This document shows positions 1 to 8,723 of a stretch of DNA of 64,000 nucleotides, in pieces. A program made the position numbers and the translations under genes. Origin of the DNA: JACPYM01 sp963699175 (GTDB lineage Bacteria > Acidobacteriota > Blastocatellia > RBC074); assembly GCA_963699175.1 (NCBI GenBank), contig OY969418.1, positions 7,750,001-7,814,000 on the forward strand, read 5' to 3'. Every line of letters begins with the position of its first letter. The first letter of the stretch is position 1. The notes under the pieces were generated by a model. It did no database searches and was not told the origin of the DNA. It worked only from the letters and a program-made list of their open reading frames with translations.

Positions 1-810
1 GCCGTAGCGTTGAAAGCCCTCGATTTCTTCCAACACAGGCGCGTCCTGGGCGTGAGCGCCGGACTTGCCGTGGAAGCCGATGGTTTTGCTGTGGGACTTC
101 AAGACCTGCTCCATGCCAGAGAAGGTGCCACACGCGATGAACGGCAGGTCGCGCGTCGAAAGCGGCGCGCGTTGGCCGTAGGCCGAATAGCCAAAATCCA
201 TCGGCACCATCACGTCCGTGCCTTCCAACAGCTTGAGCAATTCGCGCTGTACGCCGTAGCCCGACACATCTTTCGTCGTGCCTTCACCGGCAAAACGCGC
301 ATTGCTGGTGGACGAGGCCAGCTTGTCGAATTCGTCCAGACAGATCACTCCGCATTGCGCCAGCAATAGATCGCCTTCCGCCGCGTAGACCAGGCGCGTC
401 AGAATCGTGTGCACGTCATCGCCTACATAACCGCTCTCGGTAAAACTGGTCACGTCCACAATCAGCGTCGGCAGATGAAAGAGCTGTTGAAAGAGCGATT
501 CGACCAAGAAGGTCTTGCCACTGCCGGTCGGGCCGACGAGCAAGGTGTTCTGTTTGGGCGGCACGTGACGGCGCGGCTCATCGTCTACGTGCAGCCGTTT
601 CAGGCGTCGCACGTGACGATAGGCCATCAGCGCGAGCGCGCGGCGCGGCTCCGGCTGCCCTTTATAGCCCAATTGTTCCAACCGCTCGTAAATTTCCGGC
701 GGCGCAATCAACGGCAGCGCGCGAATGAACTCACGCAGATTTTCGCGTTCCTGCCGCGACGGTTCGCGCGCCGACTGCATAGGGTCATCGTCATCAAAAG
801 GGAAGTTCAA
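1..810 (-). CDS. ClpX-like AAA+ ATPase (partial, 3' end outside window)
   Basis: About 270 codons are present and the gene runs off the left edge. The Walker A motif GPTGSGKT and the Walker B region VICLDEFDK are readable, together with ESGYVGDD, a segment typical of the ClpX family just after Walker A. ClpX unfolds proteins for ClpP. The start is a TTG at 810, chosen because a GGAGG Shine-Dalgarno sequence lies five bases upstream; no ATG fits as well. The protein begins with about 85 residues rich in Arg, Asp and Glu before Walker A and has no Cys4 zinc-binding domain, so it is probably a ClpX paralogue and not the canonical ClpX. Family call is firm; the ClpX subgroup is probable. Confidence 0.8.
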   Translation of the reverse strand, partial: MNFPFDDDDPMQSAREPSRQERENLREFIRALPLIAPPEIYERLEQLGYKGQPEPRRALALMAYRHVRRLKRLHVDDEPRRHVPPKQNTLLVGPTGSGKTFLVESLFQQLFHLPTLIVDVTSFTESGYVGDDVHTILTRLVYAAEGDLLLAQCGVICLDEFDKLASSTSNARFAGEGTTKDVSGYGVQRELLKLLEGTDVMVPMDFGYSAYGQRAPLSTRDLPFIACGTFSGMEQVLKSHSKTIGFHGKSGAHAQDAPVLEEIEGFQRYG

Positions 811-934
811 AAGCACCTCCGGGAAAAACAGACTTCAGCCCCCAGATTTTAGCCCGACAATTCGGTCACGAACATACGAACTGCGACAAGATCTGATTTT
901 TAATGTCTGTGTCTTTGGTCTGAGGCGCTATCAT

Positions 935-2218
935 CTACTTTCGCGTGCTTGCGCGCAAATCTTTTTCCGCACCATGTTGCGTGTGGCAAGCGATACAACG
1001 CACATTACCTTGTTTAAGCGAGTTCGTGGCAGCCCACTGCGCCAGCTCAGCGGCCAGTTCCGGATGTAAACGATGACATTGCGCGCACGATTCGCGTACA
1101 TTGTGCCACAGCTCCTTGCCTTCCATACCACCCAGATGGCAATCGCTGCATTGGGTGCGGCCTTGCTGCCGGCCTTGCGTGTGCAGCATGTGGAATTGCT
1201 CGCGCAGGTTGTAATCCGCCGTGTGCTTGGGCAAGGCGCGGCGTTGCCATTCGGCTTGCGCGAGACCGTCCCACGACCAGAGGCCGTTTTTGACCGGATA
1301 ACGGACTGGCACCTGATGCGGCGAGCCAGCCGGCTTGTTTTCTGTTGTGCCGCTCTCTGCCAGATGGCAATTTGTGCAGACAGCATTGGCGACTAATCCA
1401 GGTTGAAAGGCGCTGCCGCGATGTTCAGCGTGACAAGTCAGACAAGTCAAGCCGAGCTTCGCATGCGTGTTGCCAATCTCAGATCGAAAAGCAGGTGTGG
1501 TGTGACAGCTTGCGCAATTTTTTTGCATTGAGCCAATCAAGACGTGACAGCTTACACACGAGCCGCCGCTGGCGCCCACCGCAACAGCGGTTGAGTTGGT
1601 GAGAGCGTTGCGAGTGTGCGCCGCAGAAAGTGCCGCCGGAGCAAACGCGCGCGGAAAGGCGAAGGCCGCAAAAATTGCAATCAGCGCAGTGGCCAGCAGG
1701 ACGCCTACGACTAAACCCCACGTCCAGCGGCGGCGCAGGTCAGCAGTAGGTTGCCAGGCGAATTGTGCGTCGGCGGGCAGGGTTGTCTGTACCGCTTCAG
1801 CCGTTTGCAAGCGACGCGCCCAGTAATTGCTCAAGGCGTTTTCATCTGTGGGTGTGACTTCTTTCGGCGCTACGGTGGCCGCTGTGTCACTGGCTGGCTC
1901 AAGCAGAAATTCAACGGTGATTTGCAACAGTTCTCCAATCACCGAGCAATGCAGCCGATATGCGCCGAGCAGCAACGCGTCGCCACTGGTGAGCGGCGCG
2001 TGGTTGACCGGTTCGCTGTTGAGCAAGAGACTCGATTCTGCGAGCGCGGAAATCCAATACGCACCATCCTGCAGTGTGATGCCCGCGTGAAAGGGCTGCA
2101 CCGTAGGATGATTGAGCTGCAAATCGCACACTGCTGCGCGCCCGATCAGCAAACCTTCGCTATGGAGCGAACTGGGATCAGCCTGGTAATCAGTGCGAAG
2201 AATGCGGAAAGTAGCCAT
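935..2218 (-). CDS. FHA-domain, membrane-anchored multihaem cytochrome c
   Basis: The 427-residue protein has three parts. Residues about 20-95 form an FHA-like fold (GLLIGRAAVCDLQLNHPTVQ, then a 'LLLNSEPV' strand). A single membrane helix sits near 165-190. The rest carries seven CXXCH haem-binding motifs (CVSCH, CASCH, CLTCH, CTNCH, CSDCH, CAQCH, CIACH). The predicted topology is a cytoplasmic phosphothreonine-reading domain and a periplasmic haem domain. The gene starts three bases after the stop of the cNMP/ferredoxin gene, so the two are almost surely co-transcribed and may pass electrons to one another. FHA fused to a multihaem cytochrome is unusual. The haem motifs are certain; the FHA call rests on pattern and could be a degenerate FHA that no longer binds phosphopeptides. 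Confidence 0.85.
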   Translation of the reverse strand: MATFRILRTDYQADPSSLHSEGLLIGRAAVCDLQLNHPTVQPFHAGITLQDGAYWISALAESSLLLNSEPVNHAPLTSGDALLLGAYRLHCSVIGELLQITVEFLLEPASDTAATVAPKEVTPTDENALSNYWARRLQTAEAVQTTLPADAQFAWQPTADLRRRWTWGLVVGVLLATALIAIFAAFAFPRAFAPAALSAAHTRNALTNSTAVAVGASGGSCVSCHVLIGSMQKNCASCHTTPAFRSEIGNTHAKLGLTCLTCHAEHRGSAFQPGLVANAVCTNCHLAESGTTENKPAGSPHQVPVRYPVKNGLWSWDGLAQAEWQRRALPKHTADYNLREQFHMLHTQGRQQGRTQCSDCHLGGMEGKELWHNVRESCAQCHRLHPELAAELAQWAATNSLKQGNVRCIACHTQHGAEKDLRASTRK

Positions 2219-2221
2219 AGC

Positions 2222-4426
2222 TTAGCGCCAACTGAAATAGATCACCTGCCACAAGTGAATCACGAGCAAAGCAAGCATTGCGCTGGCGCAGACTATGTGC
2301 GGCCACAACCACCACCGCAACAGCCGCTGGCCCAAAATCAAGCGGTTCAAACGCGACAATGACGCGCGCTCTTCGTCCGTTGCCGCTTGCGCGGCCAACT
2401 GCTGGCGCAACGCCGCGCGGCGCTCAAGCAGGTCTTCCAGCAAGAGCGGCTGCTGTTCCCATTTCGTCAGCCAGCGCGGCACGAGCAGATACAGCAACTG
2501 TCCCAGTCCACCCGTTAAAAACGCCAAGCCGGAAGTCAGCGCCAGCCATTTGGTCAGTGGACTGCTCAAACTTCTGCCGCAGTGCAGCGCAAAGAGCAAC
2601 GCCGTCGCCAACCCCGCGTAGTTGTGCGCGAGCAGCCAATAGTGCAGCAAACCCGCGCGGCGCGTCTGGGTTCGTTTGCGCCAGACGTAGGTCAATACAC
2701 CGGCTAAGCCTGCCATACCAACCAAACCCGTCAGCCAATGCCAGCCGCGCCCTGTGCTAAGTGGAGGCGCAGCCGCTTGCCGATTCCACCAAACCAGCGC
2801 GGTCAGCAAGACCGTCACGGCTGCGCCCACTCCGTGCAACAAGGACAACAGCCGGCGATTGCGTCGCGTTTCAGGCAATGAATGCGGCGCGCCAAGCCGC
2901 TTTCGGCGCGCCTGTTGCAGCGTTGCGCCAGTGATCGTGCCGAGTTCGGCGAAGCTTTCGCCAGGCTTGACGCGCTGCAACGCACCTGTCGGACAATTCT
3001 CCACACAGCCATAAAGGTGTCGCTGGTGGCCATTGGCGTTTAACTCCGTGCCCACGCACAAATCGCACTTTACCGCCAACCGCTCTCCCGCTCTTTCAGC
3101 TTCACGCGGTATCAATGCAATTGCTCCATAAGGACAGCGCGCCGCGCAATCGCCGCAGCCGATGCAAGTTTGTGCGTTGATCTCGACGCGCCCATCGGGC
3201 AATTGTTTGATCGCGCTCGTCGGGCAGCCGTGCAAGCATTCCGGCTGCTGGCAATGATGGCAGGCGGCGGGCACGATCAATGTTTCCAATGACGCGCGCT
3301 CATTCGCTTGAGGCAGTCTGGTAGGGCGGGTGAGTGTGAGGCCGCGCCGGACGAGGCGCGTTTGGCCGTGCAAGGTGTGACAGGCCAGCGAACAATTGCC
3401 GCAGCGGATGCAGGTCTCGGAGTCAATCGTCAGCAGATTGGCGGTGGCGGCCACGCCAGTGGTGATGAGACGGTCTTGTGCGGCGGCAATCGGCAAGGGC
3501 TGGCGCTGATGAGCGAGTGTGGCAGGCGGCGCGATTTTTTTGAGCGCAGTAGTGATGTCTTCGATCAATTCGGACTCTTCGCGCAAGAGCGCCAGGGAAA
3601 TTTCCAGCACTTCGACTCGGCTTATGGCTGTCGCAGTTTGCGGCCAATTTACTTCACCCGTCGCACCTTCCAGCCCGAAACAATAACCTGCGCCAAGGTA
3701 TTCTGCCTGCGCTACCGCAGCCCAGTCGGTCGCGTTCATCGCGGCGTCTTCGGCCGTAGCCCCTTCATTGATTTTGCTCAGCTTCACCCAGCCGGACTTG
3801 ATGATATAGAGCCGCCGGATCGGCTCGCCCTCACGAAAGAGCGTGTGCTGTTTTTCGTAGGCGTGGAATTGCGACATGGTCGCCAGTTTGTTGAGCGATT
3901 CTGTGTCGAGACGCGTGGCAGAGGCCAAGTCCTGCAGGGTCAGCGCGCGGTTGTTGCGGCGGTAAGCTTTGTCGAGCGCCACTGCAAACAGTGGCACTTT
4001 GCGCAGTAAGCGCAAGGCCGGGCGTTGCACTTCGAGCACTGTCACGGAGCTGTCTTTGGGTGCGCAGACCGTCGCCGTGCGCGGCAGATTGGCCAGTACG
4101 GTCATTTCGCCGAAGAGCGCGCCCGCCTGCAACTCGCCCACCTTCGCCCAGCCGCGCCGCACGTAGACTTCCGCCGGGCCGTCCACCACGAAGTAGAAAC
4201 GGTCGCCCAATTCGCCTTCGCGCACGATCTCTTCCGTCGGCTCGTAGATGAGCAGGCGCAGATAGGGCGCGACCGGTTGTCCGGCGTAGACGTGCCCGCG
4301 CGTAAGTGCATCCAGCTCGGCTTCGGCCAGGCCGCTTACCGTTGCCGGTTGCAACATCCCTGCTAATGCGGCAGTCTTCGCTATAGCAGCAAGCACATCA
4401 TTGTGATCGGTGTTCTCCTGCGGCAT
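2222..4426 (-). CDS. cNMP-binding / 4Fe-4S ferredoxin / membrane cytochrome-b-like fusion
   Basis: 734 residues in clear blocks: a cyclic-nucleotide-binding domain (about 60-145, with GELGDRFYFVVDG and GALFGEMTVLANLPRTATV), a second, weaker one (about 180-295), four cysteine clusters of the DMSO-reductase B-subunit ferredoxin type (339-485: CIRCGNCSLAC, CHHCQQPECLHGC, CIGCGDCAARC, CDLC...CVENC), and about five membrane helices from 530 to the end with several histidines that could ligate haem b. It looks like a quinone-linked electron-transfer subunit whose activity may be tuned by a cyclic nucleotide. It lies directly upstream of the multihaem cytochrome gene. The partner catalytic subunit is not in the window. 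The start ATG at 4426 has no obvious Shine-Dalgarno sequence. Confidence 0.85.
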   Translation of the reverse strand: MPQENTDHNDVLAAIAKTAALAGMLQPATVSGLAEAELDALTRGHVYAGQPVAPYLRLLIYEPTEEIVREGELGDRFYFVVDGPAEVYVRRGWAKVGELQAGALFGEMTVLANLPRTATVCAPKDSSVTVLEVQRPALRLLRKVPLFAVALDKAYRRNNRALTLQDLASATRLDTESLNKLATMSQFHAYEKQHTLFREGEPIRRLYIIKSGWVKLSKINEGATAEDAAMNATDWAAVAQAEYLGAGYCFGLEGATGEVNWPQTATAISRVEVLEISLALLREESELIEDITTALKKIAPPATLAHQRQPLPIAAAQDRLITTGVAATANLLTIDSETCIRCGNCSLACHTLHGQTRLVRRGLTLTRPTRLPQANERASLETLIVPAACHHCQQPECLHGCPTSAIKQLPDGRVEINAQTCIGCGDCAARCPYGAIALIPREAERAGERLAVKCDLCVGTELNANGHQRHLYGCVENCPTGALQRVKPGESFAELGTITGATLQQARRKRLGAPHSLPETRRNRRLLSLLHGVGAAVTVLLTALVWWNRQAAAPPLSTGRGWHWLTGLVGMAGLAGVLTYVWRKRTQTRRAGLLHYWLLAHNYAGLATALLFALHCGRSLSSPLTKWLALTSGLAFLTGGLGQLLYLLVPRWLTKWEQQPLLLEDLLERRAALRQQLAAQAATDEERASLSRLNRLILGQRLLRWWLWPHIVCASAMLALLVIHLWQVIYFSWR

Positions 4427-4573
4427 AAAATCTAGTTGTAGGTGAATTCAATCAGTGATGCAAAGTCGGAGTGCCTTTTTACTGCAAAACGCGCGGCTTG
4501 CATAGTGGCAGCCGGCGGTAATCATCAACTTGCACTTGAAATTCTCGCTTGGTGGCAAGACTGGTCATAACAA
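4427..4573. other. divergent intergenic region
   Basis: 147 bases between the divergent starts at 4426 and 4574; it must hold promoters for both directions. No confident promoter hexamers or repeats were identified by eye. Confidence 0.4.
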
Positions 4574-5095
4574 ATGCAGATTAGCACCCGCTATTTACTC
4601 GTCCCGGTCGCCCTGCAGATGTTGTGTATGGCGTTGGATGAGTTCTATTTTCACTGGCAACGCGAACTGCCGCGCTGGGAGCGCCTGGGGCATCCGCTCG
4701 ATACCTTGACGGTGTTGGTGTGTTACGCTTGGCTGTTGATGGTGCCACCAGGCGCGCTGGCGCTCGGCGTCTATGCAGGTCTGTGCGTCTTTTCGTGTTT
4801 GTTTGTGACGAAAGATGAATTAGTGCATCGGCAGCATTGCCAAGCGGGCGAGCACTGGTTGCATGCGATGCTCTTCATTTTGCATCCACTGAGTCTGCTC
4901 AGTGCCGGGTTGCTGTGGCCAGCTTGGCACGAAAGCACACTCTCTTTTATCCGCTACGAAGGATTTGAGCGCGCCTTCTTATTGATCAACGCGCTGCTGA
5001 CCTTCGGCTTCGGACTCTATCAACTGATCTACTGGAACTTCGTATGGCCATTGTCAAATCCGGTCAAGTCAACAACGAGATCTACCACCAGCTAG
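4574..5095 (+). CDS. His-rich polytopic membrane protein
   Basis: 173 residues with about four hydrophobic segments. A cluster of charged and histidine residues stands out: DEFYFH near residue 22, and DELVHRQHCQAGEHWLHA around residue 80, followed by an HP pair in the next helix. Such Asp/Glu/His clusters in membrane proteins often bind metal, but the family is not one I recognise. The 3' end overlaps the following methyltransferase gene by 52 bases, so the two are translationally coupled and probably act on one small hydrophobic substrate. No enzyme function is claimed. Confidence 0.7.
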   Translation: MQISTRYLLVPVALQMLCMALDEFYFHWQRELPRWERLGHPLDTLTVLVCYAWLLMVPPGALALGVYAGLCVFSCLFVTKDELVHRQHCQAGEHWLHAMLFILHPLSLLSAGLLWPAWHESTLSFIRYEGFERAFLLINALLTFGFGLYQLIYWNFVWPLSNPVKSTTRSTTS

Positions 5096-5802
5096 GCGAG
5101 CAGTGGTATACGGCACGGGACAATCCGGTAGCCTTGCTACGCGCCGAAGCGCGTGCGCGCAATCCGTGGATCACCGGAATGATTCACCGCGCCTTTCCGG
5201 CTGGTGAGGTCAAGGTATTGGACATCGGCTGTGGCGGCGGCTTTCTGTCGAATTATTTGGCGCGCGAAGGTCTGATTGTGACGGGACTGGATGCGGCGGC
5301 TGAGAGTTTGGCCGTCGCGCGGCGCTATGATGTGACAGGCAGTGTGAACTACGAATTGGGCGACGCCTACCGCCTACCTTATCAAGCGGGCACATTTCAA
5401 ACGGCCTGCGCGTTGGATTTTCTCGAACACGTGGATGAGCCGAGGCGCGTGATTGATGAGGCGGCGCGTGTGTTGCAACCCGGCGGTCTATTCTTCTTCT
5501 CGACCTTCAACCGCAATCTCATCTCCTGGCTCTTCGGGATCAAGGGCGTGGAGTGGTTTGTCAAAAATACGCCGCCGCGTATGCACCAGTTGAGCTACTT
5601 CATCAAACCAGCGGAATTGCGCGCGATGTGCCAGCGGAGCGGTTTGCACGTTTCCGAACTACATGGCCTTGTGCCGCGCTTGAATCGCGCGTTTTGGCGC
5701 ATGCTGGTGCGGGGCGAGGTGGGCGATGACTTTGCTTTTCGTTTCTCGCGCAACACGCTGACCGATTATATCGGGCTGGCAGTGAAGCGCGAGCTCAAGT
5801 AA
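5044..5802 (+). CDS. UbiG-type class I SAM-dependent methyltransferase
   Basis: 252 residues. The SAM-binding motif VLDIGCGGGFLSNYLA follows an N-terminal stretch (EIYHQLGEQWY) typical of UbiG, the O-methyltransferase of ubiquinone synthesis. Motif II (GDAYRLPYQ) and CALDFLEHVDEP also fit. The start lies inside the preceding gene in another frame; the conserved N-terminus begins so early that a later start is unlikely. Acidobacteriota usually contain menaquinone, so the substrate may be another polyprenyl or phenolic compound: the family call is solid but the UbiG reaction is not established. Its stop overlaps the convergent comF stop by eight bases. Confidence 0.85.
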   Translation: MAIVKSGQVNNEIYHQLGEQWYTARDNPVALLRAEARARNPWITGMIHRAFPAGEVKVLDIGCGGGFLSNYLAREGLIVTGLDAAAESLAVARRYDVTGSVNYELGDAYRLPYQAGTFQTACALDFLEHVDEPRRVIDEAARVLQPGGLFFFSTFNRNLISWLFGIKGVEWFVKNTPPRMHQLSYFIKPAELRAMCQRSGLHVSELHGLVPRLNRAFWRMLVRGEVGDDFAFRFSRNTLTDYIGLAVKRELK

Positions 5803-6550
5803 ACACGCTCGCCGCGCGTGCCACAGTCAACACGTTGACAGCCTTTGCGCCGCCTTCCAATAGGGCCTGAGCAATTTCGTGGGCGGTCGTGCCGGTGGTC
5901 ATCACATCATCAACCAGCAAGACAACGCGCTGGGCGATCAAGCGCGGAGCGTGCACGCGGAAGGCTCGGTGCAGCGATTTAGCGCGTTCCCGCGTATCCA
6001 TCCCGGCGCGATGGCGTTCGGTGGCTTTGACACGCAGCAGGCTGGCCGTATCCACACGCAAGCCCGTCTGCCTGGCTAACACATCGGCAATCAGTTCAGC
6101 TTGGTTGAAGCTGCGTTCAGCTAAACGGGTCGGATGAAGCGGAACAGGGATGATTGATTCACACTGCTGCAACACGGGATGAGCAGCGAAGGTCGCACAG
6201 ATCAACTGGCGCAGACGCAAGGGAATTTGCGGATGAGCTTTCAGCCATAAGACACTCTCCAACAGCGCGCCATCATAAACACCACAAGCGCGTGCTGCGC
6301 TAAAAGCAAAATCGCGGCAGCTTCCACACTCGCGTTCAACGAGTCGCAAATGCGGTGCGAGCGGAGGTAGCGGCACGCCACACTTCACGCATAGCTTGTG
6401 CTGTTGCCAATCGCTGGCTGTTTTCTCCCAACATTGCGCACAAGCCACGCCATCGCGCCAAGACTCGATATGACTGTCACAGACGCGACACTCAGTCGGA
6501 TAAAGCACGCTTAGCGCAGCATCGCGCACGCCAGCCAATGGCCCTGCCAT
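5795..6550 (-). CDS. comF: ComF family protein (phosphoribosyltransferase-like)
   Basis: About 251 residues. The N-terminus has the ComF zinc-binding cysteines (CRVC...CAQC...CVKCG...CGSC), and the C-terminal half is a PRTase fold with the PRPP loop VVLLVDDVMTTGTT. ComF proteins take part in DNA uptake during competence, though many homologues lie outside competence loci. The start is set at the ATG at 6550; a TTG at 6577 would add nine residues, and neither has a strong Shine-Dalgarno sequence. No competence genes are nearby. Confidence 0.88.
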   Translation of the reverse strand: MAGPLAGVRDAALSVLYPTECRVCDSHIESWRDGVACAQCWEKTASDWQQHKLCVKCGVPLPPLAPHLRLVERECGSCRDFAFSAARACGVYDGALLESVLWLKAHPQIPLRLRQLICATFAAHPVLQQCESIIPVPLHPTRLAERSFNQAELIADVLARQTGLRVDTASLLRVKATERHRAGMDTRERAKSLHRAFRVHAPRLIAQRVVLLVDDVMTTGTTAHEIAQALLEGGAKAVNVLTVARAASVFT

Positions 6551-6672
6551 TGTGGATAGCTTTTGCAGTTGTCTCAACTCAACTACCGGCTATGGATGAT
6601 TTGATGAGCGGAAAGCGGCTGAGCCAGCGATGCTCGAAGCGAATCACGATCTCCAATCCTCAAGCCTCTGGT

Positions 6673-7077
6673 TCAAGCGCGCGGTCGGACGTTTTCACGG
6701 ATGTATTTGATAATCTCTTCGGTAGAAGTGCCGGGCAAAAAGACCGCGTCAACGCCGCGTTCTTTCAGCTTAGGAATGTCGTCTTCAGGAATGATCCCAC
6801 CGCCGAAAAGCAGCACATCATCCATTTCCTTTTCGCGCATCAACTCGCGGACGCGCGGAAAGATCGTCATATGCGCGCCCGACAAGATCGAAAGCCCGAT
6901 GATGTCTACATCTTCCTGCAAGGCCGCATTGACGATCTGTTCGGGCGTCTGGCGCAAGCCGGTGTAGACGACCTCCATCCCTGCATCACGCAGCGCACGC
7001 GCGATGACTTTCACCCCACGGTCGTGACCGTCGAGGCCGGGTTTGGCTAATAGGACTCGGATTTTTGTTTCAGACAT
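6673..7077 (-). CDS. methylmalonyl-CoA mutase small (B12-binding) subunit
   Basis: 134 residues that form a complete cobalamin-binding domain: AKPGLDGHDRGVKVIARAL holds the DXHXXG motif whose histidine becomes the lower ligand of B12, followed by GLSILSGAH and FGGGIIPEDD, both characteristic of the C-terminal part of methylmalonyl-CoA mutases. It would pair with the large subunit at 8724-10424 to interconvert succinyl-CoA and (R)-methylmalonyl-CoA. The two subunit genes are normally adjacent or close; here two TIR-domain genes on the same strand separate them. Confidence 0.92.
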   Translation of the reverse strand: MSETKIRVLLAKPGLDGHDRGVKVIARALRDAGMEVVYTGLRQTPEQIVNAALQEDVDIIGLSILSGAHMTIFPRVRELMREKEMDDVLLFGGGIIPEDDIPKLKERGVDAVFLPGTSTEEIIKYIRENVRPRA

Positions 7078-7360
7078 AGCGGTCAGTAGTTGGGAAACAA
7101 TGTAGGTTAGCCAGAGCGCAATGGAAAGCGATTATTGTTGCTCTTCCTTCCTATCAGTTCGAGAATGTCGAGGAGATTGTAGCGCAGCGTACCGAGCATC
7201 GCCAGATGTTGCGCCATTTCGATGATGTGCCCGTTCCTCTGCAATATCCCGTAATCTGGTGGCAGCGGTCTCCGACTCAGCGCGCCCGCCTTTCATCAGC
7301 GGCACCAAGGACAGTCAGAAATTTGAAGGCTTAGTCGTAAGGCTTCGTGTGCATAACCGG
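7078..7360. other. intergenic region, no confident gene
   Basis: 283 bases between the B12-binding gene and the TIR gene. On the minus strand a short open stretch near 7115-7230 reads as a helical peptide (MAQHLAMLGTLRYNLLDILE) that could be the end of a decayed gene, but no family was recognised and there is no ribosome-binding site. No riboswitch-like structure was recognised. Confidence 0.3.
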
Positions 7361-7777
7361 TTACGGCTGTTTCTTGTAATCAATTTGCCAGACGCGCAAC
7401 AGTTGCGCGAAGCCGTCATCGTGCGAGGTGGTGAAATCAACAATCTGAAGTTGTGGCAACACCCAGGAGAGATCCCTTTCCCGGCAGTGTGCGTATCGCA
7501 GCGGGACAATCTTGCCGTCAAACCGATCTTGCAATATGGCGTCGTTGAGTTCGTACTTGACCCACCTCGATTTGACTGAATTGGGGGAGAGAATGACGAT
7601 AAACCAATCACAACGTTCAAGCGCTGCGCCGATTTCACCCAGCCATTGTTGGGCGGCAGTGATATTGGTTGGACTGTACCAAACAACCAACCCGTGTTGT
7701 CGGAGTGTGTCAGCCACATGCATCGCAAAGGCTTGGTCATCGCTGGAATGGGAGAGGAAAATTTCTTTCGGCAACAT
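7361..7777 (-). CDS. stand-alone TIR-domain protein
   Basis: 138 residues, the whole being one TIR (TIR_2-type) domain. It begins IFLSHSSDDQAFAMHVADTL, then VVWYSPTNITAAQQWLGEIGAAL, then VILSPNSVKSRWVKYEL. Glu76 sits where TIR NADases carry their catalytic glutamate (S-x-W-x-x-x-E). TIR domains either hydrolyse NAD or act as adaptors in signalling and defence; the sequence permits NADase activity but does not prove it. It follows the REC-TIR gene by 45 bases on the same strand, so the two probably form a pair, with the longer protein sensing a signal. Confidence 0.85.
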   Translation of the reverse strand: MLPKEIFLSHSSDDQAFAMHVADTLRQHGLVVWYSPTNITAAQQWLGEIGAALERCDWFIVILSPNSVKSRWVKYELNDAILQDRFDGKIVPLRYAHCRERDLSWVLPQLQIVDFTTSHDDGFAQLLRVWQIDYKKQP

Positions 7778-7822
7778 AAGGGTAGCTAACCGGCTGGTGT
7801 TGACGGCCAGACAAGCGCCTGC

Positions 7823-8626
7823 TTAGGCTGCGGCTTTTAGCGCCGCGACAATTTGATTGAGGTCTTCGCCCTGGCCGTTATTGGGCAGGGTGATCATGTT
7901 TAAGCGCCGCAAAATCCAGGGAATCTTGTTTTGGGGAATTTGTTTAGGATCGCCTACCAGCACTGGAATCAAGCGGTGTTCATAGGCGCGGTTGCCCAGC
8001 GCATACTCGATGTCCTTCTTGACGTCGTCCAGCGAGTCGGGCGAGAGCAGGACGACCATCGCATTGGATTCTTCGAGCGCCTTGCCTCTGATTTTGGCCC
8101 AATTGTCGCCGGGGAAAATTTCGCGGTCGGCATACCACACGTCTAAGTCGGAGTCTTTCAGCCTTGCCTGAATTTTGAGCGCGAGCGTTTTATCGCTCGG
8201 CGAGTAACTGAGGAAAACTTTTAGCTCATCACGTGCGGGCGGGCCAATAACAGCCTCAACTGCTCTCAACAAACTCTCTAGTCCCTCGCGCTTACTGCAT
8301 AGAGAAACATTACTTCCATTTGCTGGTGAAAGGAGTTCACGCACTAAATCTACAGTCACCTCCAGATACGCCGTCAAGATGATCTTAGGCAAAGTGTCAT
8401 CAAGTTGTTTGGCGAATACCAAACCGGAGAGATCCTTTTCGTCTGCATCATCTTGGAGACGGACATCAAAGATCGCCAAGTCTAGATACTTTTGTCCTGC
8501 TGTAGTTATTGCTTCTTCAAGGCTTGAAGCTACTAGGACTTGATAACCCTTACGTTCAAGAAATTCTTGAACAGTTTCACGATAATCAGGATCATTGTCC
8601 ACCAACAGGATTTTTTTTGTTTCCAT
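7823..8626 (-). CDS. response-regulator receiver fused to a TIR domain
   Basis: 267 residues. Residues 1-125 are a receiver domain (KKILLVDNDPDYRETVQEFL, with the phospho-acceptor Asp54 in IFDVRL and the conserved Thr in ILTAY). Residues about 133-267 are a TIR domain (KVFLSYSPSDKTLALKI, VWYADREIFPGDNWAKIRG, LLSPDSLDDVKKDIEYAL) with a candidate catalytic Glu207. An AGGAGAA Shine-Dalgarno sequence supports the ATG at 8626. The design suggests a TIR output switched by phosphorelay. No histidine kinase is encoded nearby, so its input is unknown. It sits between the two mutase subunit genes, 97 bases from the large subunit. Confidence 0.88.
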   Translation of the reverse strand: METKKILLVDNDPDYRETVQEFLERKGYQVLVASSLEEAITTAGQKYLDLAIFDVRLQDDADEKDLSGLVFAKQLDDTLPKIILTAYLEVTVDLVRELLSPANGSNVSLCSKREGLESLLRAVEAVIGPPARDELKVFLSYSPSDKTLALKIQARLKDSDLDVWYADREIFPGDNWAKIRGKALEESNAMVVLLSPDSLDDVKKDIEYALGNRAYEHRLIPVLVGDPKQIPQNKIPWILRRLNMITLPNNGQGEDLNQIVAALKAAA

Positions 8627-8723
8627 CGCGTTTTCTCCTGCGAGCTGTTGGGCTATCTACAAAGGCTCACACGCAAGCTAAACCTAGAAAAAACATTTTG
8701 GCAAACACCGCGCCAGCACGAGC

